From the NCBI GenBank assembly GCA_031269645.1, contig JAISYW010000012.1, positions 1 to 5,086 on the forward strand: a stretch of 5,086 bases of DNA, written 5' to 3'. The DNA comes from Holosporaceae bacterium. GTDB lineage: Bacteria > Pseudomonadota > Alphaproteobacteria > UBA3830. The notes under the pieces were generated by a model that made no database searches, was not told the DNA's origin, and saw only the letters and a program-made list of their open reading frames with translations. Each line of letters opens with the position of its first letter. Position 1 is the first letter of the stretch. The translations under genes and the position numbers were made by a program. Positions 1-5,086 of this stretch are shown here, piece by piece.

Positions 1-155
1 AATCATTGGTGCAAATAGAGATCAGCGTGGAAAAATTCATTAATTCACTGCAAAATTATTCAATTGCTCAAATATGCAAAAATAACTACTTGGGTATTTA
101 ATAATGAAAAATGGTATAACAGATAAAAACCGCTTTTTAGGTATTAATTTTTTGA
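1..155. other. Left edge, no assignable gene
   Basis: This AT-rich stretch has no gene I can defend. Three short open frames touch the left edge. On the plus strand, one frame ends at a stop at 41-43 with a tail reading IIGANRDQRGKIH, and another ends at 99-101 after 32 codons. On the minus strand, an ATG at 40-38 opens MNFSTLISICTND and runs off the window. The minus frame vaguely resembles the first strand of a family 2 glycosyltransferase, but 13 codons without a clear ribosome binding site cannot establish that. At most one of the three is likely to be real. The remainder, about 102-155, is non-coding sequence leading into the tRNA promoter. Confidence 0.4.
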
Positions 156-185
156 TTGACAATCGTTGTTTTAAATTTTTAATAT
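156..185 (+). promoter_or_regulatory. Sigma70-type promoter of the tRNA-Tyr gene
   Basis: A perfect -35 hexamer TTGACA lies at 156-161. After an 18-base spacer comes TAATAT at 180-185, a four-of-six match to the -10 consensus in an AT-rich surround. Transcription would start near 191-194, about ten bases before the mature tRNA 5' end at 204, a normal leader length for a stable RNA. The assignment rests on consensus match and position only; the exact -10 register is uncertain. Confidence 0.6.
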
Positions 186-203
186 ATACAAACTACTTCC
201 CAA

Positions 204-289
204 GGAGGGGTGGCCGAGCGGTCAATGGCAGCAGACTGTAAATCTGCCGACGAGAGTCTACGAAAGTTCAAATCTTTCCCCCTCCACCA
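204..289 (+). tRNA. tRNA-Tyr (anticodon GUA)
   Basis: The full cloverleaf can be folded by eye. The acceptor stem pairs GGAGGGG (204-210) with CCCCTCC (279-285), followed by discriminator A286 and an encoded CCA (287-289). The D stem pairs GCC (213-215) with GGC (227-229). The anticodon stem pairs GCAGA (231-235) with TCTGC (243-247) around the loop CTGTAAA, placing anticodon GTA at 238-240. A long variable arm (248-261) with a GAC/GTC stem and GAGA loop makes this a class II tRNA, as expected of bacterial tRNA-Tyr. The T arm pairs GAAAG (262-266) with CTTTC (274-278) around TTCAAAT. The GGAGGGG acceptor resembles alphaproteobacterial tRNA-Tyr more than the enterobacterial form. It stands alone and is followed by an insertion-sequence remnant, so it may mark the edge of an acquired region. 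Confidence 0.97.
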
Positions 290-365
290 GTTGTGCTTTC
301 GTGTGATTCGTTTGGTTGTCCAGTAAACATTAAAGAATTGATCAAAAAAGCGCTAAGCCTTAGTG

Positions 366-560
366 AATGAGTTTTGGATTTTCACCGGAGCTCCATTTAT
401 GTGTCTCCAGAAGAGTGACGGCGATATAGCATTCATGGATTCGACCCCAACCAGAGTTTGCAATAATCACTAAGTCTTTAAAGGAATTGCCGTAAGCTGA
501 AAATCAGCCATTGGTGATTTTTTGAGTTTAAACTCCATACCAATTAACACAAACTTGACA
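366..560 (+). pseudogene. Degenerate IS982-like transposase remnant
   Basis: One plus-strand frame reads APFMCLQKSDGDIAFMDST at 390-443, then PTRVCNNH, a TAA stop (471-473), VFKGIAVS, a TGA stop (498-500), and KSAIGDFLSLNS at 501-536. I recognise the transposase core block DSTP.RVC.N(R)RI..HKVFKG.A.RGKS..GWF.GFKLH of IS982-family elements (DDE_Tnp_1_3 type). The Asp at 438-440 in DST is probably a catalytic acidic residue. The stops replace the Lys after His and the Gly before LysSer, and about three residues are missing after CNN. The frame beyond about 536 no longer follows the family, and the rest of the transposase and both inverted repeats are absent or unrecognisable. It is an inactive internal fragment between the tRNA and the glycan operon. 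Family resemblance is from memory; the non-functional state is directly visible. Confidence 0.72.
500..523 (+). terminator. Possible weak Rho-independent terminator
   Basis: AAAATCA (500-506) pairs with TGATTTT (515-521), extended by CC/GG across a bulged G to a three-base loop, and the T run continues to 523. This has terminator form and could separate tRNA transcription from the downstream operon. The stem is mostly A-T, and the sequence lies within the decayed transposase frame, so the hairpin may be incidental. Confidence 0.3.
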
Positions 561-583
561 AGATCGCCAAAACATTGTATCGA
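555..583 (+). promoter_or_regulatory. Possible operon promoter upstream of the SIS isomerase gene
   Basis: A perfect TTGACA at 555-560 is followed, after 17 bases, by TATCGA at 578-583, which keeps the TAT of a -10 box but not the final T. Transcription would begin near 590, leaving a leader of roughly 15 bases before the ATG at 607. The element falls at the right end of the transposase remnant and overlaps the inverted repeat at 562-601, so a repressor binding the repeat could block it. The -10 is poor, so this is a candidate only. Confidence 0.4.
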
Positions 584-601
584 TACCTTGTTTTGGTGAT
601 T
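562..601 (+). promoter_or_regulatory. Long inverted repeat or hairpin over the ribosome binding site
   Basis: Bases 562-574 pair continuously with 589-601 (13 pairs, two of them G-U), with perfect core arms CCAAAACA and TGTTTTGG. The 14-base loop carries the palindrome GTATCGATAC (577-586), which can add a three-pair inner stem. The 3' arm contains the only Shine-Dalgarno-like stretch, GGTG (595-598), eight bases before the ATG at 607. In a transcript started upstream, the hairpin would hide the ribosome binding site. As DNA, it could be an operator over the candidate promoter. The structure is visible; its function is inferred. Confidence 0.45.
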
Positions 602-606
602 ATGAA

Positions 607-1203
607 ATGTTTACGGATGTTTTTTTGAAAGAATCTTCGCAGATAATCGACGGTTTAGACCGTATGAGTATCGAGAAATTGGCAGATACGCTATTGCAAG
701 TGCGAAACAGCGGAGGAAGGCTTTTTATTTTGGGAGTTGGAGGGTCCGCCGGATCTGCTTCTCACGCTGTGAACGATTTTCGTAAATTAGCGGGATTTGA
801 AGCATATGCTCCAACCGATAACGTGTCGGAATTAACCGCTCGTACCAACGACGATGGATGGGAAACGGTGTTTGCCAATTGGCTTTTGGGATCGCGTCTT
901 AACAAAAACGACGGTTTGTTGATTTTTTCCGTTGGCGGAGGCAATGCCGAGCTTGGTATCAGTGCTAATTTGGTATGCGCCATTGATCTGGCAAAACAAA
1001 ATGGAGCAAAAATCGTTGGAATAGTTGGTCGCGATGGCGGTTACACAGCAAAAAAAGCGGATGCCGTGGTTGTGGTCCCAACAATAAATCCGGATCATGT
1101 AACTCCGCATACGGAAGGAATGCATGGAATAGTTTGGCATCTACTAGTGTCTCATCCGAAACTCAAAACTAACGCGACCAAATGGGAATCCGTGAAAAAT
1201 TAA
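607..1203 (+). CDS. SIS-domain phosphoheptose isomerase-like protein (GmhA-like)
   Basis: This 198-residue cytoplasmic protein is a single SIS (sugar isomerase) domain of the GmhA type, which converts sedoheptulose 7-phosphate to D-glycero-D-manno-heptose 7-phosphate. Residues 1-35 form the leading helices. The phosphosugar loop GVGGSAGSASHAV (43-55) follows, then the conserved-looking stretch NVSELTARTNDDGWETVF (72-89), the second phosphate loop FSVGGGN (107-113) and VGRDGGYTAKKAD (140-152). From memory, E. coli GmhA binds zinc through His61, Glu65, Gln172 and His180. The matching positions here are His53, Asp57, Glu170 and His178, so two ligands are substituted by acidic residues. This suggests a subfamily with related but perhaps different substrate use. 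The ATG at 607 fits the family N terminus. Its ribosome site is only GGTG at 595-598, inside a hairpin. The gene heads the cluster, and the transaldolase gene follows 12 bases after its stop. The SIS fold is secure; the exact reaction is less so. Confidence 0.88.
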   Translation: MFTDVFLKESSQIIDGLDRMSIEKLADTLLQVRNSGGRLFILGVGGSAGSASHAVNDFRKLAGFEAYAPTDNVSELTARTNDDGWETVFANWLLGSRLNKNDGLLIFSVGGGNAELGISANLVCAIDLAKQNGAKIVGIVGRDGGYTAKKADAVVVVPTINPDHVTPHTEGMHGIVWHLLVSHPKLKTNATKWESVKN

Positions 1204-1211
1204 GAAGGGTG
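1204..1211 (+). promoter_or_regulatory. Ribosome binding site fixing the transaldolase start
   Basis: GAAGGGTG at 1204-1211 lies directly after the isomerase stop codon, six bases from its last core G (1209) to the ATG at 1216. It selects 1216 over the in-frame ATG at 1231, where most family members would begin and which has no comparable site upstream. It is the strongest Shine-Dalgarno sequence in the window. Confidence 0.7.
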
Positions 1212-1215
1212 AAAT

Positions 1216-1929
1216 ATGCGTTTAGATAATATGAAGATCAAGATTTTTGCAGATGGAGCCGATGTGGCCGGAATGCTGGAAATGTATTCCAAGCCATGGG
1301 TAAAAGGTTTTACCACTAATCCTACATTGATGAAAAAAGCTGGCGTTCAGAATTACGAAGCCTTTGCACTTGAGATAATTGAGGCGATTCCGGATCGTCC
1401 TATTTCTTTTGAGGTGTTCTGCGATGATTTTTTGGAAATGGAGAGGCAGGCTCTACGCATAAGTCGATGGGGTAGTAATGTTTATGTGAAAATTCCGGTG
1501 ACAAACACTCTGAATCAGTCGTCTTGCGCGTTAATTAAGCGCCTAGCGGATGAGGGAGTAAAACAAAACGTGACAGCTCTTATGACTTTAAGGCAGGTGA
1601 CCGAGGTAAGTCAAGCTCTGGCCGACGGACCGTCTTCGTACATTTCTGTTTTTGCTGGGCGGATTGCCGATACGGGGCGAGATCCTCTTCCTATAATGGC
1701 GGCGGCCGTCGAATTACTGAGACCTTATCCGCAACAGGAGCTTATTTGGGCTAGCCCTCGGGAAATATTGAATATTTTCCAGGCAGAATCTGTTGGTTGT
1801 CATATCATAACCGTAACCAACGACATTCTGAATAAGTTGGGAAATCTTGGTAAGAACTTGGATGAATTCTCCTTAGAAACTGTAAAAATGTTCCACAATG
1901 ATGCGCTCAAAGCGGGGTTCCGGGTGTGA
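1216..1929 (+). CDS. Short-form transaldolase / fructose-6-phosphate aldolase family protein
   Basis: This 237-residue protein is a class I aldolase of the small transaldolase (TalC/FSA-like) group, which transfers a dihydroxyacetone unit between sugar phosphates in the cytoplasm. Family landmarks of the TIM barrel appear in order: IFADGADV with Asp13, GFTTNPTLMKKAG (31-43) with Asn35, YVKIPVT (90-96) with the predicted Schiff-base Lys92, NVTALMT (118-124), SVFAGRIADTG (144-154) with Arg149, and WASPRE (178-183) with Ser180. The length is close to the usual 210-240 of this group and well short of the 315-residue TalB type. Sitting between a GmhA-like isomerase and glycan genes, it plausibly supplies sedoheptulose 7-phosphate or a related ketose phosphate for a dedicated sugar pathway. 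Its stop overlaps the next start by four bases (GTGA, 1926-1929), indicating translational coupling. The family is secure; transaldolase versus aldolase activity cannot be decided from sequence alone. Confidence 0.9.
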   Translation: MRLDNMKIKIFADGADVAGMLEMYSKPWVKGFTTNPTLMKKAGVQNYEAFALEIIEAIPDRPISFEVFCDDFLEMERQALRISRWGSNVYVKIPVTNTLNQSSCALIKRLADEGVKQNVTALMTLRQVTEVSQALADGPSSYISVFAGRIADTGRDPLPIMAAAVELLRPYPQQELIWASPREILNIFQAESVGCHIITVTNDILNKLGNLGKNLDEFSLETVKMFHNDALKAGFRV

Positions 1930-3644
1930 GTGTCCTGAATATCACATACGATAAAGTAATTAAATATTTTCATCTCCTGCTTTTGGCGGTTTTGGGAGTT
2001 TTAGTCGCCCAATATGGCTATTATTTAATTCATAATGCGTGCCTCACTTTTAGCGATGAGTTTATACTTTTAAACATAATAAAAGGCAAGAAGATACCAA
2101 TAATATTTGGCGGACACAAGCGCTTCTCCGTGTTGGCTTTACAAGAGTATTGGCCGTATATATTAATGGATATAGGAGTTCACGCAAAAGTCGTTCTTAC
2201 GAAAATTCACAATTTTATAAAACTTGTTCTGTTATTGGTTGGGTGTTGGTTTGGAATAAGAAAACTATTATCAAATGAAATTTGTGCTACTTTTGCTTGT
2301 TTGCTAATTTTGACAGCAACGCCGGGGCTGTTCTGGATATATGCATCATCTGTAGGTCAAGAATCCGGAGTTGTTACTTTATGGGGATTATGGTTTTATT
2401 GGTATATTTCCGCCTGCCAAAGCGGCAGGGGTGCTTTCTATTTCTTGGCCGTTTTGGTTGCTACTGTTGCTTTTTATTTAAAAGAAACGGCATTCATACT
2501 GTTTTTACCAATAAGCTTAATATGTTTAGCGTTTAATTTTTATAAATTGACTACAAAAGAAAAGTATTATCACTTCGCAATAGTATCGCAAGTAATTTTA
2601 TTTTTTCTTTTATACTATTTGTGCAGTATAAAAAATTGTCGCTTTGCACCTTACAATGATGGACGGTGTCTTCTGAACATGTTGGAAATCACCTCGTGTT
2701 ATTTGCGTCAATTTCCAATAATTATAATCTGCGGCATTGTTTTTATAACCAGATTTTTTTACTGCGTAAGACACAGAATCGGCATCATCATTGCAGATAC
2801 ACTTGTAATTAGCTCTCTTCTGTTCGTTGGCGCTTATATTGCCTTGCAACTGCACGCGCACTATTATTTGTTACCAGCAATTGTTGTGTTGCATGTGGTA
2901 TTGGTAACATACCTATATGAGTTTTGGAAATCAAAAATGCTAGAAAAAATAAAAGCTGAATTATCAATGTTGAGAATAGCTTTCTTGGTGATTTTTGTTT
3001 TTTTAGCGTTTGTCTACGGAATAGTTCATTATGAAAGTGCATATACCGAAATGGGGAATGTACAGATCGAACGCCAAATGATAAAAAAATTATTGAATAA
3101 AATGGCAGCGTTAAAACGCACAGGCTATACGGTAGTTTGTTATTTGCCCAAACAAGAGTACTTTGCCGACAATCCTTTTCGCTGGCACCAAAATACATGG
3201 ATGCAATCCGTGTTAGCCGCTTATACTAGCGCCTTTTTAGACGCATGGGGAACGTCGCTGTTTGTTGACGGAGTAGATTCTGGCGCTAAAGCCGTCATTG
3301 GTGAACAATTGAGGCACACGGTAAACAATAAAAAATACTTTTGCGTATTTAGTGCGCCTGAAAAACTAAGAGCGATAGTAGAAGAACATCACAGAACTAA
3401 TCGCAAAATCGCTGTTTTAATACCAGATATAGGCATTGATTACGTAGGACATTTGTCGAAACTTGGACTTTTTTTAACAAAAACTCCATACTTCTATGTA
3501 TACATTTCAAATGAATTTGATTGTTGGTCGGATTTTCCGAAAGACGGAATTATTGATGTGACAAACCTTCCACTTAATGCCTCCATTATAGGGTTATCTC
3601 AAGATGAGCAATGGGGCCGTTGGTCGGACACGGAAAGCTGTTGA
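1926..3644 (+). CDS. GT-C-like membrane glycosyltransferase, frameshifted near its C terminus
   Basis: The open frame gives 572 residues with about ten hydrophobic segments (roughly 15-35, 92-111, 117-140, 148-164, 170-204, 215-235, 262-281, 285-330, 349-367), then a soluble region from 370 probably outside the inner membrane. The first loop has an acidic pair in FSDEF (Asp44-Glu45), placed like the catalytic acids of GT-C enzymes that use polyprenyl-phosphate sugars. KETAFILFLP (186-195) resembles a segment common in PMT/GT39-type proteins. The start is a GTG overlapping the transaldolase stop, with GGGG at 1914-1917 eight bases upstream; no better start is near. The protein ends abruptly after GRWSD-TESC. 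The conserved reading GRWSDG is lost because AC is duplicated at 3628-3631. Without the extra two bases the product would be 689 residues and end at 3997. The gene looks more AT-rich than its neighbours. The membrane transferase call is moderate; donor and acceptor are unknown, and a polymerase role is possible. Confidence 0.75.
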   Translation: MSVLNITYDKVIKYFHLLLLAVLGVLVAQYGYYLIHNACLTFSDEFILLNIIKGKKIPIIFGGHKRFSVLALQEYWPYILMDIGVHAKVVLTKIHNFIKLVLLLVGCWFGIRKLLSNEICATFACLLILTATPGLFWIYASSVGQESGVVTLWGLWFYWYISACQSGRGAFYFLAVLVATVAFYLKETAFILFLPISLICLAFNFYKLTTKEKYYHFAIVSQVILFFLLYYLCSIKNCRFAPYNDGRCLLNMLEITSCYLRQFPIIIICGIVFITRFFYCVRHRIGIIIADTLVISSLLFVGAYIALQLHAHYYLLPAIVVLHVVLVTYLYEFWKSKMLEKIKAELSMLRIAFLVIFVFLAFVYGIVHYESAYTEMGNVQIERQMIKKLLNKMAALKRTGYTVVCYLPKQEYFADNPFRWHQNTWMQSVLAAYTSAFLDAWGTSLFVDGVDSGAKAVIGEQLRHTVNNKKYFCVFSAPEKLRAIVEEHHRTNRKIAVLIPDIGIDYVGHLSKLGLFLTKTPYFYVYISNEFDCWSDFPKDGIIDVTNLPLNASIIGLSQDEQWGRWSDTESC

Positions 3645-3997
3645 GGATCTGTATCAATTTGCCGCCTCGCTTAAGAAGAAAGGAGCTAAAACTAGAAATT
3701 CCATTGATTCACGTATTAAACAACAAACAGCGCGTGTTGCCGAAGCTAAATGGCGTAGCGTTGCCGGAGATTGCGCTTTCTTGCCCTACAGATATAGCCA
3801 TAAGCGTAAACAAGCAAGATTCGTCTACCGGTAAGATAGATTTGTTATTAGAATTACCCGACGCCATAGCGCCAAAAGATCTTTTTCCAGATAATCCAGA
3901 TTCTCGTTTGCTTGCAATAGGTTTTAAGAACGTGATTGTAAGGGAGAAAGGATTGAATGATATCCATAAAACGCTAATTTCCAAAAATAAGCTATAA
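3632..3997 (+). pseudogene. Out-of-frame C-terminal domain of the preceding glycosyltransferase
   Basis: From 3632 the alternative frame reads GKLLRICINLP and stays open for 121 codons to the TAA at 3995-3997. Joined to the upstream GRWSD at residue 568, it gives GRWSDGKLLRICINLP, matching the WGRWSDG...LP pattern of a beta-rich domain often found at the C-terminal end of bacterial membrane glycosyltransferases. The later segments LLLELPDAIAPKDLF and DSRLLAIGFKNVIV fit the same domain's pattern of a hydrophobic strand, Pro-rich turn, DSR-LG-like motif and last strand. There is no good ribosome binding site for an independent start; the ATG at 3611 reads unrelated residues first. It ends two bases before the epimerase start, the spacing expected if the intact gene reached 3997. 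The piece is real coding sequence cut off by a two-base insertion. Confidence 0.78.
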
Positions 3998-3999
3998 CT

Positions 4000-4962
4000 A
4001 TGTTGAAAACTCATTTTATAACCGGCGGCGCAGGATTTATTGGATCGAATTTAGTGGACAGGCTGCTAAGCGACGAGCAGAGAGTAGTCGTTTATGATAA
4101 TTTTTCTACTGGACTGGAGTGTTTTTTACAACAAGCATTGGCTAATCCAAATTTTAAACTCTACAAAGCAGACTTATTGGACGTCGAGACTCTTAATCAA
4201 GCTGTTAATGGAGTCGATATGGTTTGGCATCTGGCGGCTAACGCCGATGTTCGCTTTGGTCTTGAGCATCCAAGGAAAGATTTAGAACAAAACACCATCG
4301 TTACGCATAATGTTCTCGAGGCTATGCGCGTTAATAATGTAAAAAAAATTGCATTTTCTTCCACCGGATCCATTTATGGAGAACCTTCGATACATCCAAC
4401 GCCGGAAAACGCGCCTTTTCCAATACAAACGTCGCTTTACGGAGCCTCTAAACTAGCATGCGAAGCGCTGATTCAAGCCTATTGCGAAGGTTTTGGTTTT
4501 CAAGGGTATATTTTCCGCTTTGTATCTGTGTTAGGCGAACGCTATACCCATGGCCATGTGTTTGATTTTTGTCGTAAATTAATCGATAATCCTAATGAAT
4601 TGCATGTTTTAGGCAACGGCCGCCAGCGAAAGTCTTATATGTACGTGCAAGACTGCCTAGACGCGATGCTGTTAGCCGTGAAGCAATGTAACGGTAAGGT
4701 GAATGTTTTTAACCTTGGAGTGGATGATTACATAGAGGTAAACGATTCGATTACGGTTATAACAAAACGCTTGGAAGTTAGTCCAAAGTTGAAATATTCC
4801 GGCGAAGAACGCGGATGGATAGGAGATAGTCCGTTTATATGGCTGGATACCAGTCTTATTCGCTCCATCGGATGGCTTCCGAAGGTGAGGATTCTTGACG
4901 GCGTAGCCAAAACTTTAGAATGGCTATTGTCCAATAAGTGGGTGTTTGCCGAAAGATTTTGA
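4000..4962 (+). CDS. NAD-dependent epimerase/dehydratase, UDP-glucose 4-epimerase-like (extended SDR)
   Basis: This 320-residue cytoplasmic protein is an extended short-chain dehydrogenase of the GalE-like group, which inverts or modifies sugars held on a nucleotide. The N-terminal Rossmann fold shows TGGAGFIGSN (8-17), Asp33 in VYDNFSTG for the adenosine ribose, ADLLD (57-61) and HLAANADV (77-84). The catalytic set is Thr122 in FSSTGSIYG (119-127) with Tyr147 and Lys151 in YGASK. FRFVSVLGER (172-181) and GNGRQRKSYMYVQD (205-218) belong to the substrate half, typical of nucleotide-sugar epimerases. The length is near the family norm. The ATG at 4000 has no visible Shine-Dalgarno sequence and lies two bases after the out-of-frame stop at 3997, so it probably relied on re-initiation after the glycosyltransferase. 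With that gene frameshifted, translation now ends 355 bases earlier and expression may fall. 4-epimerase is the most likely activity; another nucleotide-sugar epimerase or dehydratase is possible. Confidence 0.9.
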   Translation: MLKTHFITGGAGFIGSNLVDRLLSDEQRVVVYDNFSTGLECFLQQALANPNFKLYKADLLDVETLNQAVNGVDMVWHLAANADVRFGLEHPRKDLEQNTIVTHNVLEAMRVNNVKKIAFSSTGSIYGEPSIHPTPENAPFPIQTSLYGASKLACEALIQAYCEGFGFQGYIFRFVSVLGERYTHGHVFDFCRKLIDNPNELHVLGNGRQRKSYMYVQDCLDAMLLAVKQCNGKVNVFNLGVDDYIEVNDSITVITKRLEVSPKLKYSGEERGWIGDSPFIWLDTSLIRSIGWLPKVRILDGVAKTLEWLLSNKWVFAERF

Positions 4963-4975
4963 GAATGGATCAATC

Positions 4976-5086
4976 ATGAACAAATGGCCGAAGAAACTTC
5001 CGCAGCTGACGGCGGAACAGCAGAAAATTTCCAAAGATTTTATGAATAGACATCTGCACGCCATACAGAACAGATGGTATGGCTTT
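4976..5086 (+). CDS. N-terminus of a probable class I SAM-dependent methyltransferase (runs off window)
   Basis: An open frame from the ATG at 4976 continues to the last base, giving 37 residues beginning MNKWPKKLPQLTAEQQ, with KDFMNRHLHAIQNRWYG at 20-36. This opening (WPKKLP.LT.EQ..IS.DFM..WHE....RYG) resembles the N terminus of SAM-dependent methyltransferases that often follow GalE-like epimerases in glycan clusters. The SAM-binding motif lies beyond the window and cannot be checked. The start is 13 bases after the epimerase stop; GGAT (4967-4970) is at best a weak ribosome site. An earlier ATG at 4965 gives only four codons. By context the product would methylate a sugar or lipid-linked glycan. 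The coding call is firm; the family call is from N-terminal resemblance only. Confidence 0.6.
   Translation, partial: MNKWPKKLPQLTAEQQKISKDFMNRHLHAIQNRWYGF

Noticed and set aside
430..460. GGATTCGACCCC followed by AACCAG resembles a tRNA/tmRNA T-loop and CCA end
   Set aside because: No acceptor or T stem pairs with it, and the stretch is explained by the transposase codons for MDSTPTRVC.
366..509. Minus-strand open frame of about 48 codons opposite the transposase remnant
   Set aside because: It has no start codon, opens just after a stop, and lies opposite a plus-strand frame with recognisable family motifs, so it is an antisense shadow.
602..628. ATG at 602 giving an eight-codon frame overlapping the isomerase start
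   Set aside because: It is only three bases from the weak GGTG and encodes nothing recognisable; the ATG at 607 matches the family N terminus.
2610..3198. Minus-strand open frames opposite the membrane protein gene
   Set aside because: They overlap a long, clearly coding hydrophobic plus-strand frame and show no family motifs or ribosome sites.
3627..3645. Programmed ribosomal frameshift at the glycosyltransferase lesion
   Set aside because: There is no slippery heptamer at GGACACGGAAAG; the exact AC repeat and recovery of the conserved GRWSDG reading by removing two bases fit a plain insertion better.
3604..3834. 76-codon plus-strand open frame across the glycosyltransferase lesion
   Set aside because: It is in the third frame; the restored domain motifs run in the frame starting at 3632, so this is a shadow.
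1..5086. CRISPR array, riboswitch, toxin-antitoxin pair or phage defence genes
   Set aside because: I looked for spaced direct repeats, short gene pairs and nuclease or helicase motifs and found none.

Overview
The window looks like a chromosomal segment from an AT-rich bacterium, about 40% GC by eye. The tRNA-Tyr begins GGAGGGGTGGCCGAG, which is closer to the alphaproteobacterial form than to the E. coli form (GGTGGGG...). Together with a decayed transposase, this would fit an AT-rich alphaproteobacterium, perhaps host-associated. That placement is an inference from little evidence.

Layout: (1) 1-155 has no gene I can defend, only short open frames at the edge. (2) 156-289 holds a sigma70-type promoter and a complete tRNA-Tyr(GUA) with encoded CCA. 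(3) 290-606 contains the remnant of an IS982-like transposase with in-frame stops (about 366-560). It runs into a promoter-like element and a long hairpin that ends just before the first gene of an operon. (4) 607 to the right edge is a tightly packed plus-strand gene cluster for a surface glycan: a GmhA-like sugar-phosphate isomerase (SIS domain), a short transaldolase, a large GT-C-like membrane glycosyltransferase, a GalE-like NAD-dependent epimerase, and the first 37 codons of what is probably a SAM-dependent methyltransferase.

How the genes may work together: transaldolase can make sedoheptulose 7-phosphate, and GmhA-type isomerases convert that compound to a D-manno-heptose 7-phosphate. 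The first two genes may therefore supply a heptose-like sugar. The epimerase would modify a nucleotide sugar, the membrane protein would transfer a sugar from a lipid carrier, and the methyltransferase would decorate the glycan. Substrates are inferred from families and context, not shown by the sequence.

The clearest anomaly is in the glycosyltransferase gene. A tandem AC duplication at 3628-3631 breaks the frame inside a conserved GRWSDG motif. Removing two bases restores an open frame that continues 121 codons to a stop at 3997, two bases before the epimerase start. The gene is thus frameshifted in this copy, by mutation or by sequence error. I see no convincing evidence of a wholly new system. 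The points most worth checking are this lesion, the unusual metal-site residues of the isomerase, and the hairpin or promoter built on an insertion-sequence remnant at a tRNA-flanked glycan locus.
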